A stretch of 64,000 nt of DNA from Flavobacterium sp. (GCF_039595935.1 NZ_JBCNKR010000004.1:929001-993000), one strand, 5' to 3'; counted from the stretch's first letter, positions 9,421 through 17,784 are shown. Notes: a model not told the origin generated them from the letters alone. Translations and numbers: made by a program.

Positions 9421-9655
9421 AATGGATCACGGATTTTACGGATTAAACGGGTTTACACAGATTATTTTTAAACTTAATCTTAAAAAATAAACCCACGCAA
9501 ACCCGTTTCATCCCTGTTATTAGTGTGTTATAATTTCTCCCGCAGATTTTACAGATTTAGCGGATTATTTTATCTGCTAAATCTGTAAAATCTGCGAGAA
9601 AAATAAAATACAATCTGTGTCAACCCGTTTAATCCGTAAAATCCGCAAGCCATAA
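9421..9655. repeat. Nested palindromic intergenic element
   Basis: Two inverted repeats are stacked. The outer arms lie at about 9430-9463 (GGATTTTACGGATTAAACGG...) and 9611-9646 (...CCGTTTAATCCGTAAAATCC), pairing over about 34 bp with one mismatch. The inner arms at 9541-9598 (CGCAGATTTTACAGATTTAG... and ...CTAAATCTGTAAAATCTGCG) pair over about 25 bp with one mismatch. The element occupies the spacer directly upstream of the histidine kinase gene. The inner words recur at 21083-21164. Confidence 0.8.
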
Positions 9656-9666
9656 ATTTCAAAGAA

Positions 9667-11025
9667 ATGAAACAAAGAATCAATTTATTAATAGCTTTTT
9701 CAGTAGTCGCGCTTATTGTTTTGTCGACTGTGCAGTGCTATTTGGTAAAAACCACTTATGATTATAAAGTGGCACAGTTTCATACGCAGATTAAAAATGA
9801 AATTGCTCAAATTTCAAATAATTACAGCGATATAGATTCGTTTTTAGTTTCTAAAAAAGAAGCACTTTACACCAGTTTATCAGAGAAATATTTTCAGGGG
9901 AAAAAATCTAAAACTGACATTAAAAACGGAATTTTAGAAAATGAATACCGAAGCGCTTTAACGGCACAAATACAAAGAAAATTTGAAAGAGATTTACCAA
10001 ATTTTAAAATTGATTTTGCGATTGTACTCAACAAATTTATTTTGTACCAAAACACTAAAAAAGCCGATACTATTTTTTCTGAAAAACCTTTTATTCAAAA
10101 TAAATTATACGGAAACCTGATTTCATTAAATCATGCTTTTTTGGTTCGGAATTATGTTGGAACAACGAATGGAACTTTTGAAAATCAGGAATATAAATTA
10201 CTGACAGAAGACTCGATGTACGTTTCGGTTATCGATTGGGAAATGATAATTTTAAAACGAATGGCCTTTGTTCTCGCTTTGTCATTATTGTCGATTCTTA
10301 CGCTTATTACCTTGTTTGTCATTGCTTTAAAAGCTTTGATAAAACAAAAGAAAGTTAGTGATGTAAAAACTGATTTCATCAACAACATTACGCACGAACT
10401 CAAAACTCCTTTGGCAACTTTAGGAATTTCTACTAAAATTCTGGAGCAGAAAAACATTCGCGATAACGACGAAAATTTCACCAATATTGTCAATACTATT
10501 TCCCGTCAGAACAATCGTCTTCAGAGTCTGATCGATCAGGTTATGGCAAATTCTTTGGCAGAAAATGAAATCGAACTTCAAAAAGAAAAAATCAATGCCG
10601 AGGATTTCCTGCAGACAATTGTAAATGATTTTAAAATTACTTTTCCAAAAATTGAGATTAAAACTGATTTTCAAACTTCGAAAACCATTTTGATTCTGGA
10701 TAAATTTCATTTAACAACGGCACTTTTAAATGTTTTGGAAAATGCTGTAAAATATGGTTCGAATACCATTATCGTAAAAACAGAAATTGTAGAAAGACAA
10801 TTTGCAATAAGCTTTCTTGACAACGGAATTGGTATTGCCAAAAACAAACAAGCCTTACTTTTCGAAAAATTTTATCGTGTCGAACAAGGAAATCTGCACA
10901 ATACAAAAGGCTTAGGCTTAGGTTTGTATTATGTTGATCAAATTGTAAAAGCACATCAGGGTTCGGTAAATGTTATCAGCGATTTAGGAAAAGGCGCTCA
11001 GTTTATTATTTTATTAAAAGTTTAA
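9667..11025 (+). CDS. Sensor histidine kinase
   Basis: 452 residues. The layout is transmembrane helix 1 (residues 7-27), an extracytoplasmic sensor region of about 170 residues with no recognised domain, transmembrane helix 2 (about 198-222), then the kinase core without an obvious HAMP domain. The phospho-acceptor box FINNITHELKTPLATL has its His at residue 243. N-box LLNVLENAVKYG, G1 LDNGIGI, F-box FEKFYR and G2 GLGLGLYYV are intact. It should sense an envelope signal and phosphorylate the response regulator that starts 10 bp downstream. That partner is frameshifted, so the pathway may be impaired in this sequence. Confidence 0.9.
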   Translation: MKQRINLLIAFSVVALIVLSTVQCYLVKTTYDYKVAQFHTQIKNEIAQISNNYSDIDSFLVSKKEALYTSLSEKYFQGKKSKTDIKNGILENEYRSALTAQIQRKFERDLPNFKIDFAIVLNKFILYQNTKKADTIFSEKPFIQNKLYGNLISLNHAFLVRNYVGTTNGTFENQEYKLLTEDSMYVSVIDWEMIILKRMAFVLALSLLSILTLITLFVIALKALIKQKKVSDVKTDFINNITHELKTPLATLGISTKILEQKNIRDNDENFTNIVNTISRQNNRLQSLIDQVMANSLAENEIELQKEKINAEDFLQTIVNDFKITFPKIEIKTDFQTSKTILILDKFHLTTALLNVLENAVKYGSNTIIVKTEIVERQFAISFLDNGIGIAKNKQALLFEKFYRVEQGNLHNTKGLGLGLYYVDQIVKAHQGSVNVISDLGKGAQFIILLKV

Positions 11026-11035
11026 TTCCCTTATT

Positions 11036-11723
11036 TTGAAAAAATTACTTTTAGCTGAAGATGATTTTGATTTTGCGAGCAATCTTAAAACAGTATTTAG
11101 AACTCAATCAATTTGAAGTGATCTGGGCAGAAAATGGCGAAATTGCTTTAAACTATTTTAAAAACCAGACTTTTGATATTTGCATTTTTGATGTAATGAT
11201 GCCTAAAATGGATGGTTTTTCGCTGGCTGAGAAAATAATTACAATCAATCCCGAAATTCCATTTATTTTTCTAACAGCCAGAAAGTTAAAAGAAGACAAA
11301 ATCATTGGCCTAAAATTGGGCGCAGATGATTATATCGCAAAGCCTTTTGAAGTCGACGAACTGGTTTTGCGCTTGCATAATATACTTAAACGAATTGAAC
11401 AAAAAAGAAGCCTGGAAGGGAATAATATAATCGAAATAGGTTCCTATATTTTTGATAATGAACGTTTGACTCTTAATAACAAAAATCACGTTCAGCAGCT
11501 TACGGAGAAAGAAGCTTCACTTATTGAATATTTGTATTTAAACCACAATCAGCTTTTAAAAAGAGATCAAATTTTAATGTCTGTCTGGAAAAAAGATGAT
11601 TATTTTTCTGGTCGAAGCATGGATGTTTTTATCAGCAGACTTCGAAAATATTTTAATTCAGATCCTAACATTCGTATCGAAAGTGTACGCAATATTGGAT
11701 TGGAATTTAAAATTCAAAAATAA
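11036..11723 (+). pseudogene. OmpR-type response regulator with a +1 frameshift near its start
   Basis: Two frames are needed to read a complete receiver. From TTG at 11036 the frame gives (M)KKLLLAEDDFDFASNLK, the standard beginning with the two acidic Mg-binding residues, and then runs into a stop. The rest (QYLELNQFEVIWAENGE onward, IFDVMMPKMDGF with the phospho-Asp, FIFLTARK, YIAKPFE, and a winged-helix DNA-binding domain ending in ESVRNIGLEF) lies in the frame of ATG 11061. Removing one A from the AAAA at 11087-11090 joins them into a 228-residue protein. Alternatively, translation from ATG 11061 makes 220 residues lacking the first beta strand and the acidic pocket. Whether this is a real mutation or a sequencing error is unknown. 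Confidence 0.8.
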
Positions 11724-11818
11724 GTTTCTGCAAATCATATAAGTTTACTAAACAATTGTATAACAACAATTAAGATCTGAGGAGGTAAATTTGATTATAA
11801 ATTTTAAATCTGATAATC

Positions 11819-12013
11819 ATGAACCTAAAAAGATTTTTCGGAGGATTATTGACAATCCTCGGAATTGTAGGACTTATTTATACGGCTGTGATTTTTGCCG
11901 GAACATCTGGAGAAACCAGAGACATTAAATCATTAATTATTTATGGAATTTTAGGAATCGTATTTTTCATGTCAGGAATTAGTCTGGTTAGAACTACAAA
12001 AGATGAATCCTAA
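11819..12013 (+). CDS. Small two-helix membrane protein
   Basis: 64 residues with two hydrophobic segments (about 8-27 and 38-57) joined by a short polar loop (SGETRDIKS). It ends in a charged tail, VRTTKDES. I do not recognise a named family, although small proteins of this shape are common in Flavobacteriia. A purine-rich GAGGAGGT lies about 33 bp before the ATG, too far to be its ribosome site; an in-frame stop lies between. The stop codon is 3 bp from the end of the convergent ketopantoate reductase gene. Confidence 0.65.
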   Translation: MNLKRFFGGLLTILGIVGLIYTAVIFAGTSGETRDIKSLIIYGILGIVFFMSGISLVRTTKDES

Positions 12014-12016
12014 AAA

Positions 12017-12934
12017 TTATTGAATCAAAATGCCGGCAATTTTCTCGTAAAGCGGTGTTTTTACACCGTACTTTTTCCCTTCGTTTACTACAAATTGAAC
12101 CAGCGAAAGAGCTTCGGTATTTTTTCCGGCAACAAGATCTCTATGCATTGATGAAGTCGCTTCTTTAGGCGATTTTTCTAATTTTTGAATGGTTTGGGCT
12201 ACAATATCATGCGGCAGTTTTAAACCTTTTGCCTGCGCAACGTCTTCAATTTCATGAAGCAGTTCTATGTAAGTTACTTTAGATTCTGTGTTATTCAAAA
12301 TTTCTCCGATATTCTGATTTAAATATGCTGTTGTGGAAGCCAAAGCAGAAATAAAGATGAATTTTTCCCAAACAGTTTCTTCGATATTGTCTACTAAATA
12401 ACTTTCAATTTTTGCTTTTATAAAGATGTTTTGTAATTCTTCTAACTTTGAAAATGAAGCCGTTTTAGAACCAAAAAACAATTTTTCATAAAATCCAATT
12501 TTTCGAATCGTCCCTGGCGAAAAAATCATCGAAATAATATAAACACAGCCTTGCAAAACTTCATTTTCAGGGAATAATTTCTGAATCCTTTCTGGCGCAT
12601 CAACGCCATTATATAATGGAAGAATTACGGTTTCTTTGTTTATAGATTCTTTTAAGGAAGTTAAACTTTCCTCTATATCATACGTTTTGGTTGCACAAAT
12701 TAAATAATCTAACTGACCAATTTCTGAAGCATCGTTTGAAACTAAATTTGGATAAACTACTGTTTCAGAATCATCGGTTACAATCTTTAATCCATTTTCT
12801 ATAATTGCTTTTTGAGTTTCACCGCGTGCGATAAAAATGATTTCAACATCATCAGATTTTTGATAGGCTTTCGCCAAAAGTCCGCCGAAATAACCGCCTA
12901 CTCCTCCAAGTCCTAAAATTGCTATTCTTTTCAT
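12017..12934 (-). CDS. 2-dehydropantoate 2-reductase family protein
   Basis: 305 residues. The N-terminal Rossmann motif ILGLGGVGGYFGGLLAK binds NADP, and the C-terminal ApbA helical domain contains the family segments VWEKFIFISALASTTAYL and SSMHRDLVAGKNTE. The family reduces ketopantoate to pantoate in coenzyme A synthesis, and the symbol panE would fit. Paralogues of unknown substrate are frequent, so I leave the symbol empty. No pantothenate genes are nearby. A dispersed hairpin element (12951-13026) lies just upstream. Confidence 0.85.
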   Translation of the reverse strand: MKRIAILGLGGVGGYFGGLLAKAYQKSDDVEIIFIARGETQKAIIENGLKIVTDDSETVVYPNLVSNDASEIGQLDYLICATKTYDIEESLTSLKESINKETVILPLYNGVDAPERIQKLFPENEVLQGCVYIISMIFSPGTIRKIGFYEKLFFGSKTASFSKLEELQNIFIKAKIESYLVDNIEETVWEKFIFISALASTTAYLNQNIGEILNNTESKVTYIELLHEIEDVAQAKGLKLPHDIVAQTIQKLEKSPKEATSSMHRDLVAGKNTEALSLVQFVVNEGKKYGVKTPLYEKIAGILIQ

Positions 12935-12950
12935 GATTTTACTTTTTGAA

Positions 12951-13026
12951 TGTCACCCTGAGCGAAGTCGAAGGGCATTTCTTAATTTTAAACACTTGTG
13001 ATCCTTCGACTTCGCTCAGGAAGACA
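12951..13026. repeat. Palindromic element, CCTGAGCGAAGTCGAAGG family, copy 1
   Basis: The left arm CACCCTGAGCGAAGTCGAAGG is mirrored by CCTTCGACTTCGCTCAGG across a spacer of about 30 bp. Copies 2 and 3 lie at 43478-43544 and 45033-45099. Confidence 0.85.
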
Positions 13027-13042
13027 AAAAACTATCATTAAT

Positions 13043-14293
13043 TTATTCTTCTAAAACAGGATTCAAATTCAACTCTGTAAAATCCCTTTCTGTTTTCGAA
13101 ATGATTATAGTTGCTGCTGTATTTCCTATCAAGTTTGTAATTGCTCTGGCTTCACTCATAAATTTATCAACTCCCAGCAAAAAAGCCAAACCTTCTACCG
13201 GAATTTTATGCAATGCTGTTAATGTCGAAGCCAAAACTATAAATCCGCTTCCGGTAACGCCTGCCGCTCCTTTCGAAGTAATCATCAAAATTCCAATTAC
13301 TGTTAAAATTTCGAAGAAACTCAAATGCACATCATATAATTGCGCCAGAAATATGACCGACATCGATAAATAAATCGAAGTTCCGTCAAGATTAAAAGAG
13401 TAACCCGTTGGAATCACCAATCCCACAACCGATTTACTGCATCCCATTCTCTCTAATTTTACCATAATACTTGGCAGAGCCGCTTCTGAAGATGAAGTTC
13501 CTAAAACCAGCAAAAGTTCTTCTTTTATATATTTTAAAATTGAAAGAATACTGATTTTGTAATATCTCAAAATACTTCCCAAAATTAAAAAAACAAAAAG
13601 TGCCATTGTCAAATAAACGCAGAGCATTAGTTTACCAAGCGGAATTAAAGTTGCTAAACCAAATTTACCTATTGTATAGGCCATGCCGCCAAATGCACCA
13701 ATTGGGGCAAGATACATTACATATTTTAATCCTGTAAAAACGACATTTGAAATTCGTTCTAAAACTAAAATTGTTTGTTCTCTTTTTTTGTAAAAATTCA
13801 AAGCAATTCCGCATACAATGGCCGCCAATAAAACCTGTAATGTAAAATTAGAAAAGAAAAACTGGAGCCATGAAAAATGTTCTGCAGAACTATTGGTGTA
13901 CTGACTTGCATCGCCCAGAGTCAATCCAGATTTATCAATTTTTCCCGGTTTAAAAATATAAGCAACCGCAACTCCAATAGCAAGCGCAACTGTCGAAACA
14001 ACTTCAAAATAACCTAAAGCTTTTACACCAATTCGGCCTACTTTTTTAAGGTTTCCCATTCCCGAAATTCCCAAAACAATCGTCAGGAAAATAATCGGCC
14101 CGATAAAAAGCTTGATAAGATCAACGAACTTTTCACCAACAATTTTCATTTTCACGCCATTTTCGGGCGAAAAATGACCCAGTAAAACTCCAACAATAAT
14201 GGCAATCAAAACCCAAAAAGTAAGATTGGTAATTACAACACGAAAAAGGCTTTTGTTTGTTTTAGATGCAGGGTTTGGAGTAGAAATATTCAT
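13043..14293 (-). CDS. Dicarboxylate/amino acid:cation symporter
   Basis: 416 residues, about eight membrane helices plus re-entrant loops. It belongs to the sodium/proton:dicarboxylate symporters (DctA, GltP, GltT; DAACS family). Signature segments are LGTSSSEAALPSIMVKLE (the serine-rich hairpin 1 motif), GYSFNLDGTSIYLSMSVIFLAQ (the substrate-binding helix), and ITSKGAAGVTGSGFIVLAST. The function is uptake of glutamate, aspartate or C4-dicarboxylates across the inner membrane; the exact substrate is not settled by sequence. It begins only 38 bp after the 3' end of rnpB and has its own -7 candidate between the two. Confidence 0.9.
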   Translation of the reverse strand: MNISTPNPASKTNKSLFRVVITNLTFWVLIAIIVGVLLGHFSPENGVKMKIVGEKFVDLIKLFIGPIIFLTIVLGISGMGNLKKVGRIGVKALGYFEVVSTVALAIGVAVAYIFKPGKIDKSGLTLGDASQYTNSSAEHFSWLQFFFSNFTLQVLLAAIVCGIALNFYKKREQTILVLERISNVVFTGLKYVMYLAPIGAFGGMAYTIGKFGLATLIPLGKLMLCVYLTMALFVFLILGSILRYYKISILSILKYIKEELLLVLGTSSSEAALPSIMVKLERMGCSKSVVGLVIPTGYSFNLDGTSIYLSMSVIFLAQLYDVHLSFFEILTVIGILMITSKGAAGVTGSGFIVLASTLTALHKIPVEGLAFLLGVDKFMSEARAITNLIGNTAATIIISKTERDFTELNLNPVLEE

Positions 14294-14315
14294 GAAATTG
14301 GGTTAGTTAGTTTCA

Positions 14316-14323
14316 CAAATATA
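14316..14323 (-). promoter_or_regulatory. Candidate -7 element for the symporter gene
   Basis: On the minus strand this reads TATATTTG, a match to TAnnTTTG, placed about 23 bp before the symporter start codon. If used, the upstream -33 region would fall inside the 3' end of rnpB. Confidence 0.45.
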
Positions 14324-14330
14324 TAAAAAA

Positions 14331-14649
14331 TGCAGACCTATAAGCCGGATTCTGTCCCCGATAAATCGAGGCCTTATCATTTATCTAGATTCCGAATTAC
14401 TCCGGAACTCAAGCTACCTACCCTTCAACAACGGACGAGAAGCCCTTAAATGCTGATATACTTGGTATTTCACCGCATAGAGTTTACCTGGTTTCACTAC
14501 AGCCTTACCTGTACATACTTTCTGCTGCACTTGTCCTAATCCTCTCGTTCCAAAAAACGACAGAACCGACGGGCGTTACCCGCTATGCTTCTCTGTGGTG
14601 TCCGGACTTTCCTCCCTCCCTAATTGGAACGGCGATAAGGCGGTCTGCG
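14331..14649 (-). ncRNA. rnpB: RNase P RNA (class A)
   Basis: Catalytic RNA of ribonuclease P, which trims the 5' leader of pre-tRNA. On the minus strand the conserved 5' block GGAGGAAAGTCCGGAC occurs at about 14603-14621, and the 3' block AGAATCCGGCTTATAGG at about 14338-14355. Helix P1 pairs GCAGACC (14642-14648) with GGTCTGC (14332-14338). Length is about 319 nt, normal for the class. The 3' P1 strand is followed by a run of T on the minus strand that may end transcription. Boundaries are set by P1 and the upstream -7 element and may be off by a few bases. Confidence 0.95.
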
Positions 14650-14652
14650 CTG

Positions 14653-14660
14653 CAAAAGTA
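14653..14660 (-). promoter_or_regulatory. Promoter -7 element of rnpB
   Basis: TACTTTTG on the minus strand is a full match to TAnnTTTG and ends 4-5 bp before the first base of helix P1, the spacing expected for a Bacteroidota transcription start. No clear -33 TTTG is seen. Confidence 0.6.
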
Positions 14661-14776
14661 ACACTTTATGAACGAAGAATAATAATTTTAAATTTCTGAA
14701 TTCACTTGGATTTACATAACATTTTAATTTTAAAATAGTTATCTTTAAAATTCCATAATTTTTAAATTCAATTACT

Positions 14777-15069
14777 ATGAAAAGAATGTATCATTACGCA
14801 ACTGTTTCAAAGGCTTTAGATCAATTGAATGAGAAAGGATTTACATGCGATTTTAATCGAAATGCAGATGTGATTAAAAAAATCCTGAGAAATTTGAAAT
14901 TGTTCATGTGTATCGATACGAAGGGGAATCAGACCCTGGCGATGAGGCAGTTGTATACGGAATTAAATCTACTTCCGGAAAAAAGGGAGTTTATGTTGCT
15001 GGCTTTTCAGCCGATTCAGATCAGGAAACTGCTAAGTTTTTATTTGATTTAAGTATTAGGGGAAGGTAA
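14777..15069 (+). pseudogene. Small conserved Flavobacteriia protein, frameshifted
   Basis: The frame from ATG 14777 begins like a conserved 97-residue protein ([35 protein letters not shown]) but loses sense after the A7 run at 14876-14882. Adding one A there gives [40 protein letters not shown] and [20 protein letters not shown] up to the TAA at 15067-15069. This matches a small Bacteroidota family sometimes labelled phosphoribosylpyrophosphate synthetase in databases, although it has none of that enzyme's motifs and is far too short. Its real function is unknown. As written, the sequence gives an altered 91-residue product ending at 15052. Confidence 0.8.
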
Positions 15070-15090
15070 TTAATAATGATTACATCCAAT

Positions 15091-15152
15091 TTTGTCATTT
15101 CGACGAAGATTGAAAATCAACTACTAAGATTTCTTCTTTCGTCGAAATGATT
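15091..15152. repeat. Palindromic element, GTCATTTCGACGAAG family, copy 1
   Basis: GTCATTTCGACGAAGA on the left is mirrored by TCTTTCGTCGAAATGA on the right, with a 30-bp centre. Further copies lie at 50887-50989 and 51878-51981. A degenerate tail (TTCGTTCCTCACAATGAC) continues to about 15220. Confidence 0.8.
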
Positions 15153-15271
15153 TAAAATTTGGTAAACCTTTGTCGAATTTCTTCATGAGATTGCTTCGTT
15201 CCTCACAATGACTTTGTGAACTTTGTTGCGGTTAAAAAATAAAAAAGCTCGTCATAGAAGAACTTTTTAAA

Positions 15272-15643
15272 TTATACTGTTGGTATTTTTAATTTCCAAC
15301 CAGGCTGAATTAAATCTGGATTTGTAATTATATCTTTATTGGCTTCGTAAATATCCTGCCAGGAAACTCCGTAGGCTTTTCCTATTTTTGAAAGAGAATC
15401 TCCTACTTCAACCGTATATTCTCTTGAAACACCTTCTGCAACGTCAATATTCAATACCATATCTGCTGATCTAAAATCAGGATCAATTTTATTATAAGCA
15501 TTCCAAAGTTTATCTTTATCTAAAGCCGATTTTGCTGTACCGTCAATGTATAAAACATTTCCATGTTCTCTAACTTGTAAATCAGCAATTTGCAATTCTT
15601 CAGCTAAATTCGTTACTTCTCTGTATTTATCTTGTAAACTCAT
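15272..15643 (-). CDS. BON-LysM protein, Kbp/YgaU-like
   Basis: 123 residues, no signal peptide. An N-terminal BON-like segment (residues about 12-70, QVREHGNVLYIDGTAKSALD) is followed by a LysM domain (about 75-121, YTVEVGDSLSKIGKAYGVSW and NPDLIQPGWKLKIP). The same BON plus LysM order is found in E. coli Kbp (YgaU), a cytoplasmic potassium-binding protein; the equivalence is inferred from architecture. It begins 5 bp downstream of the BON lipoprotein stop, so the two form an operon, with the lipoprotein first. Confidence 0.85.
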   Translation of the reverse strand: MSLQDKYREVTNLAEELQIADLQVREHGNVLYIDGTAKSALDKDKLWNAYNKIDPDFRSADMVLNIDVAEGVSREYTVEVGDSLSKIGKAYGVSWQDIYEANKDIITNPDLIQPGWKLKIPTV

Positions 15644-15648
15644 GACAT

Positions 15649-16128
15649 TTATTTAATAGTTAATTTGTTATCGACTTTTTTTGGCTTTAATTCTTGTACT
15701 CTTTGAATTAAAGACTGCAGTTGATCTCTTTTGATTTCTCCGGAAAGTGTTACTACACCACCTACAACAGTAGCACTTACTCCATCATAAGCTTTAACTA
15801 CTTTGCTTACAGACTTATCCAAATCAGCATCTGAATTAATTATAACTGCCGCCGCCGCTGGTTCTACATTTGGCTCAGGAATCTGACAGTTATTGACTAC
15901 TGTTTTAACCCCCTGAACTGATTTAACAGATTTCTCGATATTTTTCTTAAAAGCTTCATCATCACAGGTTCCCACTATCGTAGCAACACCTTCGTGTACC
16001 GTAACGTGAATTCCAGGTGTATCGTTTAATTTTTCGTTGATTTGTTTTTCGATATCCGCATCTTTAGGAGTACAAGCCAGTAAAGAAAAGGCAAGCCCCG
16101 TTCCTAATAAAATCGATTGAATTTTCAT
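15649..16128 (-). CDS. Double-BON lipoprotein
   Basis: 159 residues. A lipoprotein signal ends in the lipobox SLLAC (Cys19). Two BON domains follow, about residues 26-82 (INEKLNDTPGIHVTVHEGVA) and 100-159 (VSKVVKAYDGVSATVVGGVV), separated by a Pro/Ala linker. BON domains bind phospholipid or help keep the outer membrane intact, as in OsmY and DolP. It is likely anchored in the outer membrane or periplasm. It leads an operon with the BON-LysM gene, pairing an envelope protein with a presumed cytoplasmic relative. Confidence 0.85.
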   Translation of the reverse strand: MKIQSILLGTGLAFSLLACTPKDADIEKQINEKLNDTPGIHVTVHEGVATIVGTCDDEAFKKNIEKSVKSVQGVKTVVNNCQIPEPNVEPAAAAVIINSDADLDKSVSKVVKAYDGVSATVVGGVVTLSGEIKRDQLQSLIQRVQELKPKKVDNKLTIK

Positions 16129-16238
16129 AACATAATATTTTAATAATTAACTATTTAAAATTAAATAGATTAACTACCAAAACATTATAGGATATTCTTG
16201 CGGGTGTTATATCTTTTCCAGTAAAAAGCAGAAAGTAA

Positions 16239-16736
16239 TTAATTTATTTCTTTTAAATATTTTAAGTAATCTAATAACGAATCGGGGATTTTAATAAATC
16301 CTGTCTGATAAATATCTACAAAATAGATTTCATTTTCTTTCATTCCGTCTAGAATTCCTCTTTTTAAAGCCTGAATATCGCCTTTTCTAACAATTAGAAT
16401 TTTAAAATAATTGTTATTATCTTTTAAAGTGAGTTCATTAAAATCTGATAATTTTGGATCATTGTAGATGTTTTGCTGTCCGATATCAGCACCTAAATAA
16501 CTTTCAAATTTTCCAAAATCATAATACGGATTATTATTGTCTAAATTTCTGTATGTCTTTCTGTTTCCCTTTTCTAAAATAAATTCCTTGACTTTTTCAA
16601 AATCTTCTACAGAAAATTGATTTGTGATTTTTAAAAAATGAGTTTGATTTGAAGTCATAGTTTGACAAAATGAATTTACTGAGTTTAGTAATACTAACAG
16701 AAAAATAACCGATTTTGAAATACTTAAAGATTTCAT
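16239..16736 (-). CDS. Secreted hypothetical protein
   Basis: 165 residues. The signal peptide covers about residues 1-24 (SVIFLLVLLNSVNSFCQ, probable cleavage after CQ). The mature part is mixed alpha/beta, rich in Asp, Asn and Lys, with no domain I recognise. It is the last of four consecutive minus-strand genes of unknown role (16239-18360), following the previous gene by 13 bp. The four may act together in the envelope. Confidence 0.65.
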   Translation of the reverse strand: MKSLSISKSVIFLLVLLNSVNSFCQTMTSNQTHFLKITNQFSVEDFEKVKEFILEKGNRKTYRNLDNNNPYYDFGKFESYLGADIGQQNIYNDPKLSDFNELTLKDNNNYFKILIVRKGDIQALKRGILDGMKENEIYFVDIYQTGFIKIPDSLLDYLKYLKEIN

Positions 16737-16749
16737 GATTTGATCTAAA

Positions 16750-17259
16750 TTATACCCTTACAGTTTCAGCACCAGCTGAAATCGTACTATTATTTAAAAC
16801 CGAAATTAATTCCTGAACCTGAATTAGCGGAAGTTTTACAACTGTTTCTATTTCGGCATTTCCGCAGGTAATAATCAAAACAGCTTCATTATCTTCTTCA
16901 TAACCAACAGATTTATGCGAATACTGTGGATGAATTAATTCTATTTCTTTTTTAGCATCTTTAAACCAGCCGTAATTAGCTTCATAAATAATTTTATTAG
17001 GCAAAAAATCTATGATTTCTTCTCCATAAGTATTCCACAATGAAACTCGAAGAAGATAAAATCCCAAAAGACCAAACAACCCAATTGCGAAAAAATAACC
17101 AATATGCATCCCACCACCGCCTGCAATACTTACGATAACTCCTAATACCGGAAAAACAAAAAAAGAAAAGCTTAAAACATACGTTATCAACCTAATAATG
17201 AATGGTGATTTTTTTACTTTTAAGTTTAGTGTATTAAATTCAAGTGTATATTGTTTCAT
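16750..17259 (-). CDS. Membrane-anchored hypothetical protein
   Basis: 169 residues. A charged N-terminus is followed by two hydrophobic helices (about 24-46 and 50-71), then a soluble beta-rich C-terminal half (GEEIIDFLPNKIIYEANYGW onward). This layout resembles small proteins with a PH-like domain after a helix pair, but I cannot name a family. Gaps of 17 bp upstream and 13 bp downstream suggest an operon with its neighbours. Confidence 0.65.
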   Translation of the reverse strand: MKQYTLEFNTLNLKVKKSPFIIRLITYVLSFSFFVFPVLGVIVSIAGGGGMHIGYFFAIGLFGLLGFYLLRVSLWNTYGEEIIDFLPNKIIYEANYGWFKDAKKEIELIHPQYSHKSVGYEEDNEAVLIITCGNAEIETVVKLPLIQVQELISVLNNSTISAGAETVRV

Positions 17260-17276
17260 ATAAAATTTGATAAAAC

Positions 17277-17780
17277 TTAAAATTTCACTTCTGGAGACTG
17301 AGTATTAGAAGTTGTTTTAAAAATTAAAGATGTTTCATTTAAACTTAAACAGCTATCATTATATTTTTTAGTTCTGGTAAAAATTTGCTCCTCTGTTGTT
17401 GACAATTGATCATTGATTGAAAGCACTTCATTACTGGTTTTCATTTTAAAATCAGATTCTAAAGTAACTAATATTCTAACTAAATGAGTATTTAATTCGT
17501 CATTTCCTTGTTTAACTTTATCAACTGATTCTCTATTTAAAACTTCATTTTCGCATGTAACTTTTAGCTTTTTTGCATTGAAAACCGTTTTATCTAATTC
17601 TGTTTTCTCAATTACTTTAGCCGTTCGAAGCTTATTAGTAAGCTTTAAAACTATTTCAGTCTTAAGAATAAAAGATTTCTTAAGACTCTTCCAATTTTTA
17701 TCAATGTCAGTTTTATTTTGAGCGAAAGCACTTAAGCTTAAAAAAAGAAAAATTAATATTATATATTTTTTCATCGACAA
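17277..17780 (-). CDS. Secreted helical hypothetical protein
   Basis: 167 residues. It has a signal peptide (KKYIILIFLFLSLSAFAQ, cleavage after AQ at about residue 20), and the remainder is highly charged, rich in Lys, Thr and Glu and predicted to be coiled helices. No known domain recognised. It begins 4 bp after the stop of the upstream membrane gene. Confidence 0.65.
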   Translation of the reverse strand: MSMKKYIILIFLFLSLSAFAQNKTDIDKNWKSLKKSFILKTEIVLKLTNKLRTAKVIEKTELDKTVFNAKKLKVTCENEVLNRESVDKVKQGNDELNTHLVRILVTLESDFKMKTSNEVLSINDQLSTTEEQIFTRTKKYNDSCLSLNETSLIFKTTSNTQSPEVKF

Positions 17781-17784
17781 ATTA

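Noticed and set aside
11776..11786. GAGGAGGT as the ribosome site of the 64-residue gene
   Set aside because: It is about 33 bp from the ATG, an in-frame stop lies between, and genes in this phylum rarely use strong Shine-Dalgarno sites.
14331..14649. tmRNA or another structured RNA at this place
   Set aside because: The GGAGGAAAGTCCGGAC and AGAATCCGGCTTATAGG blocks are specific to RNase P RNA, and there is no tRNA-like end.
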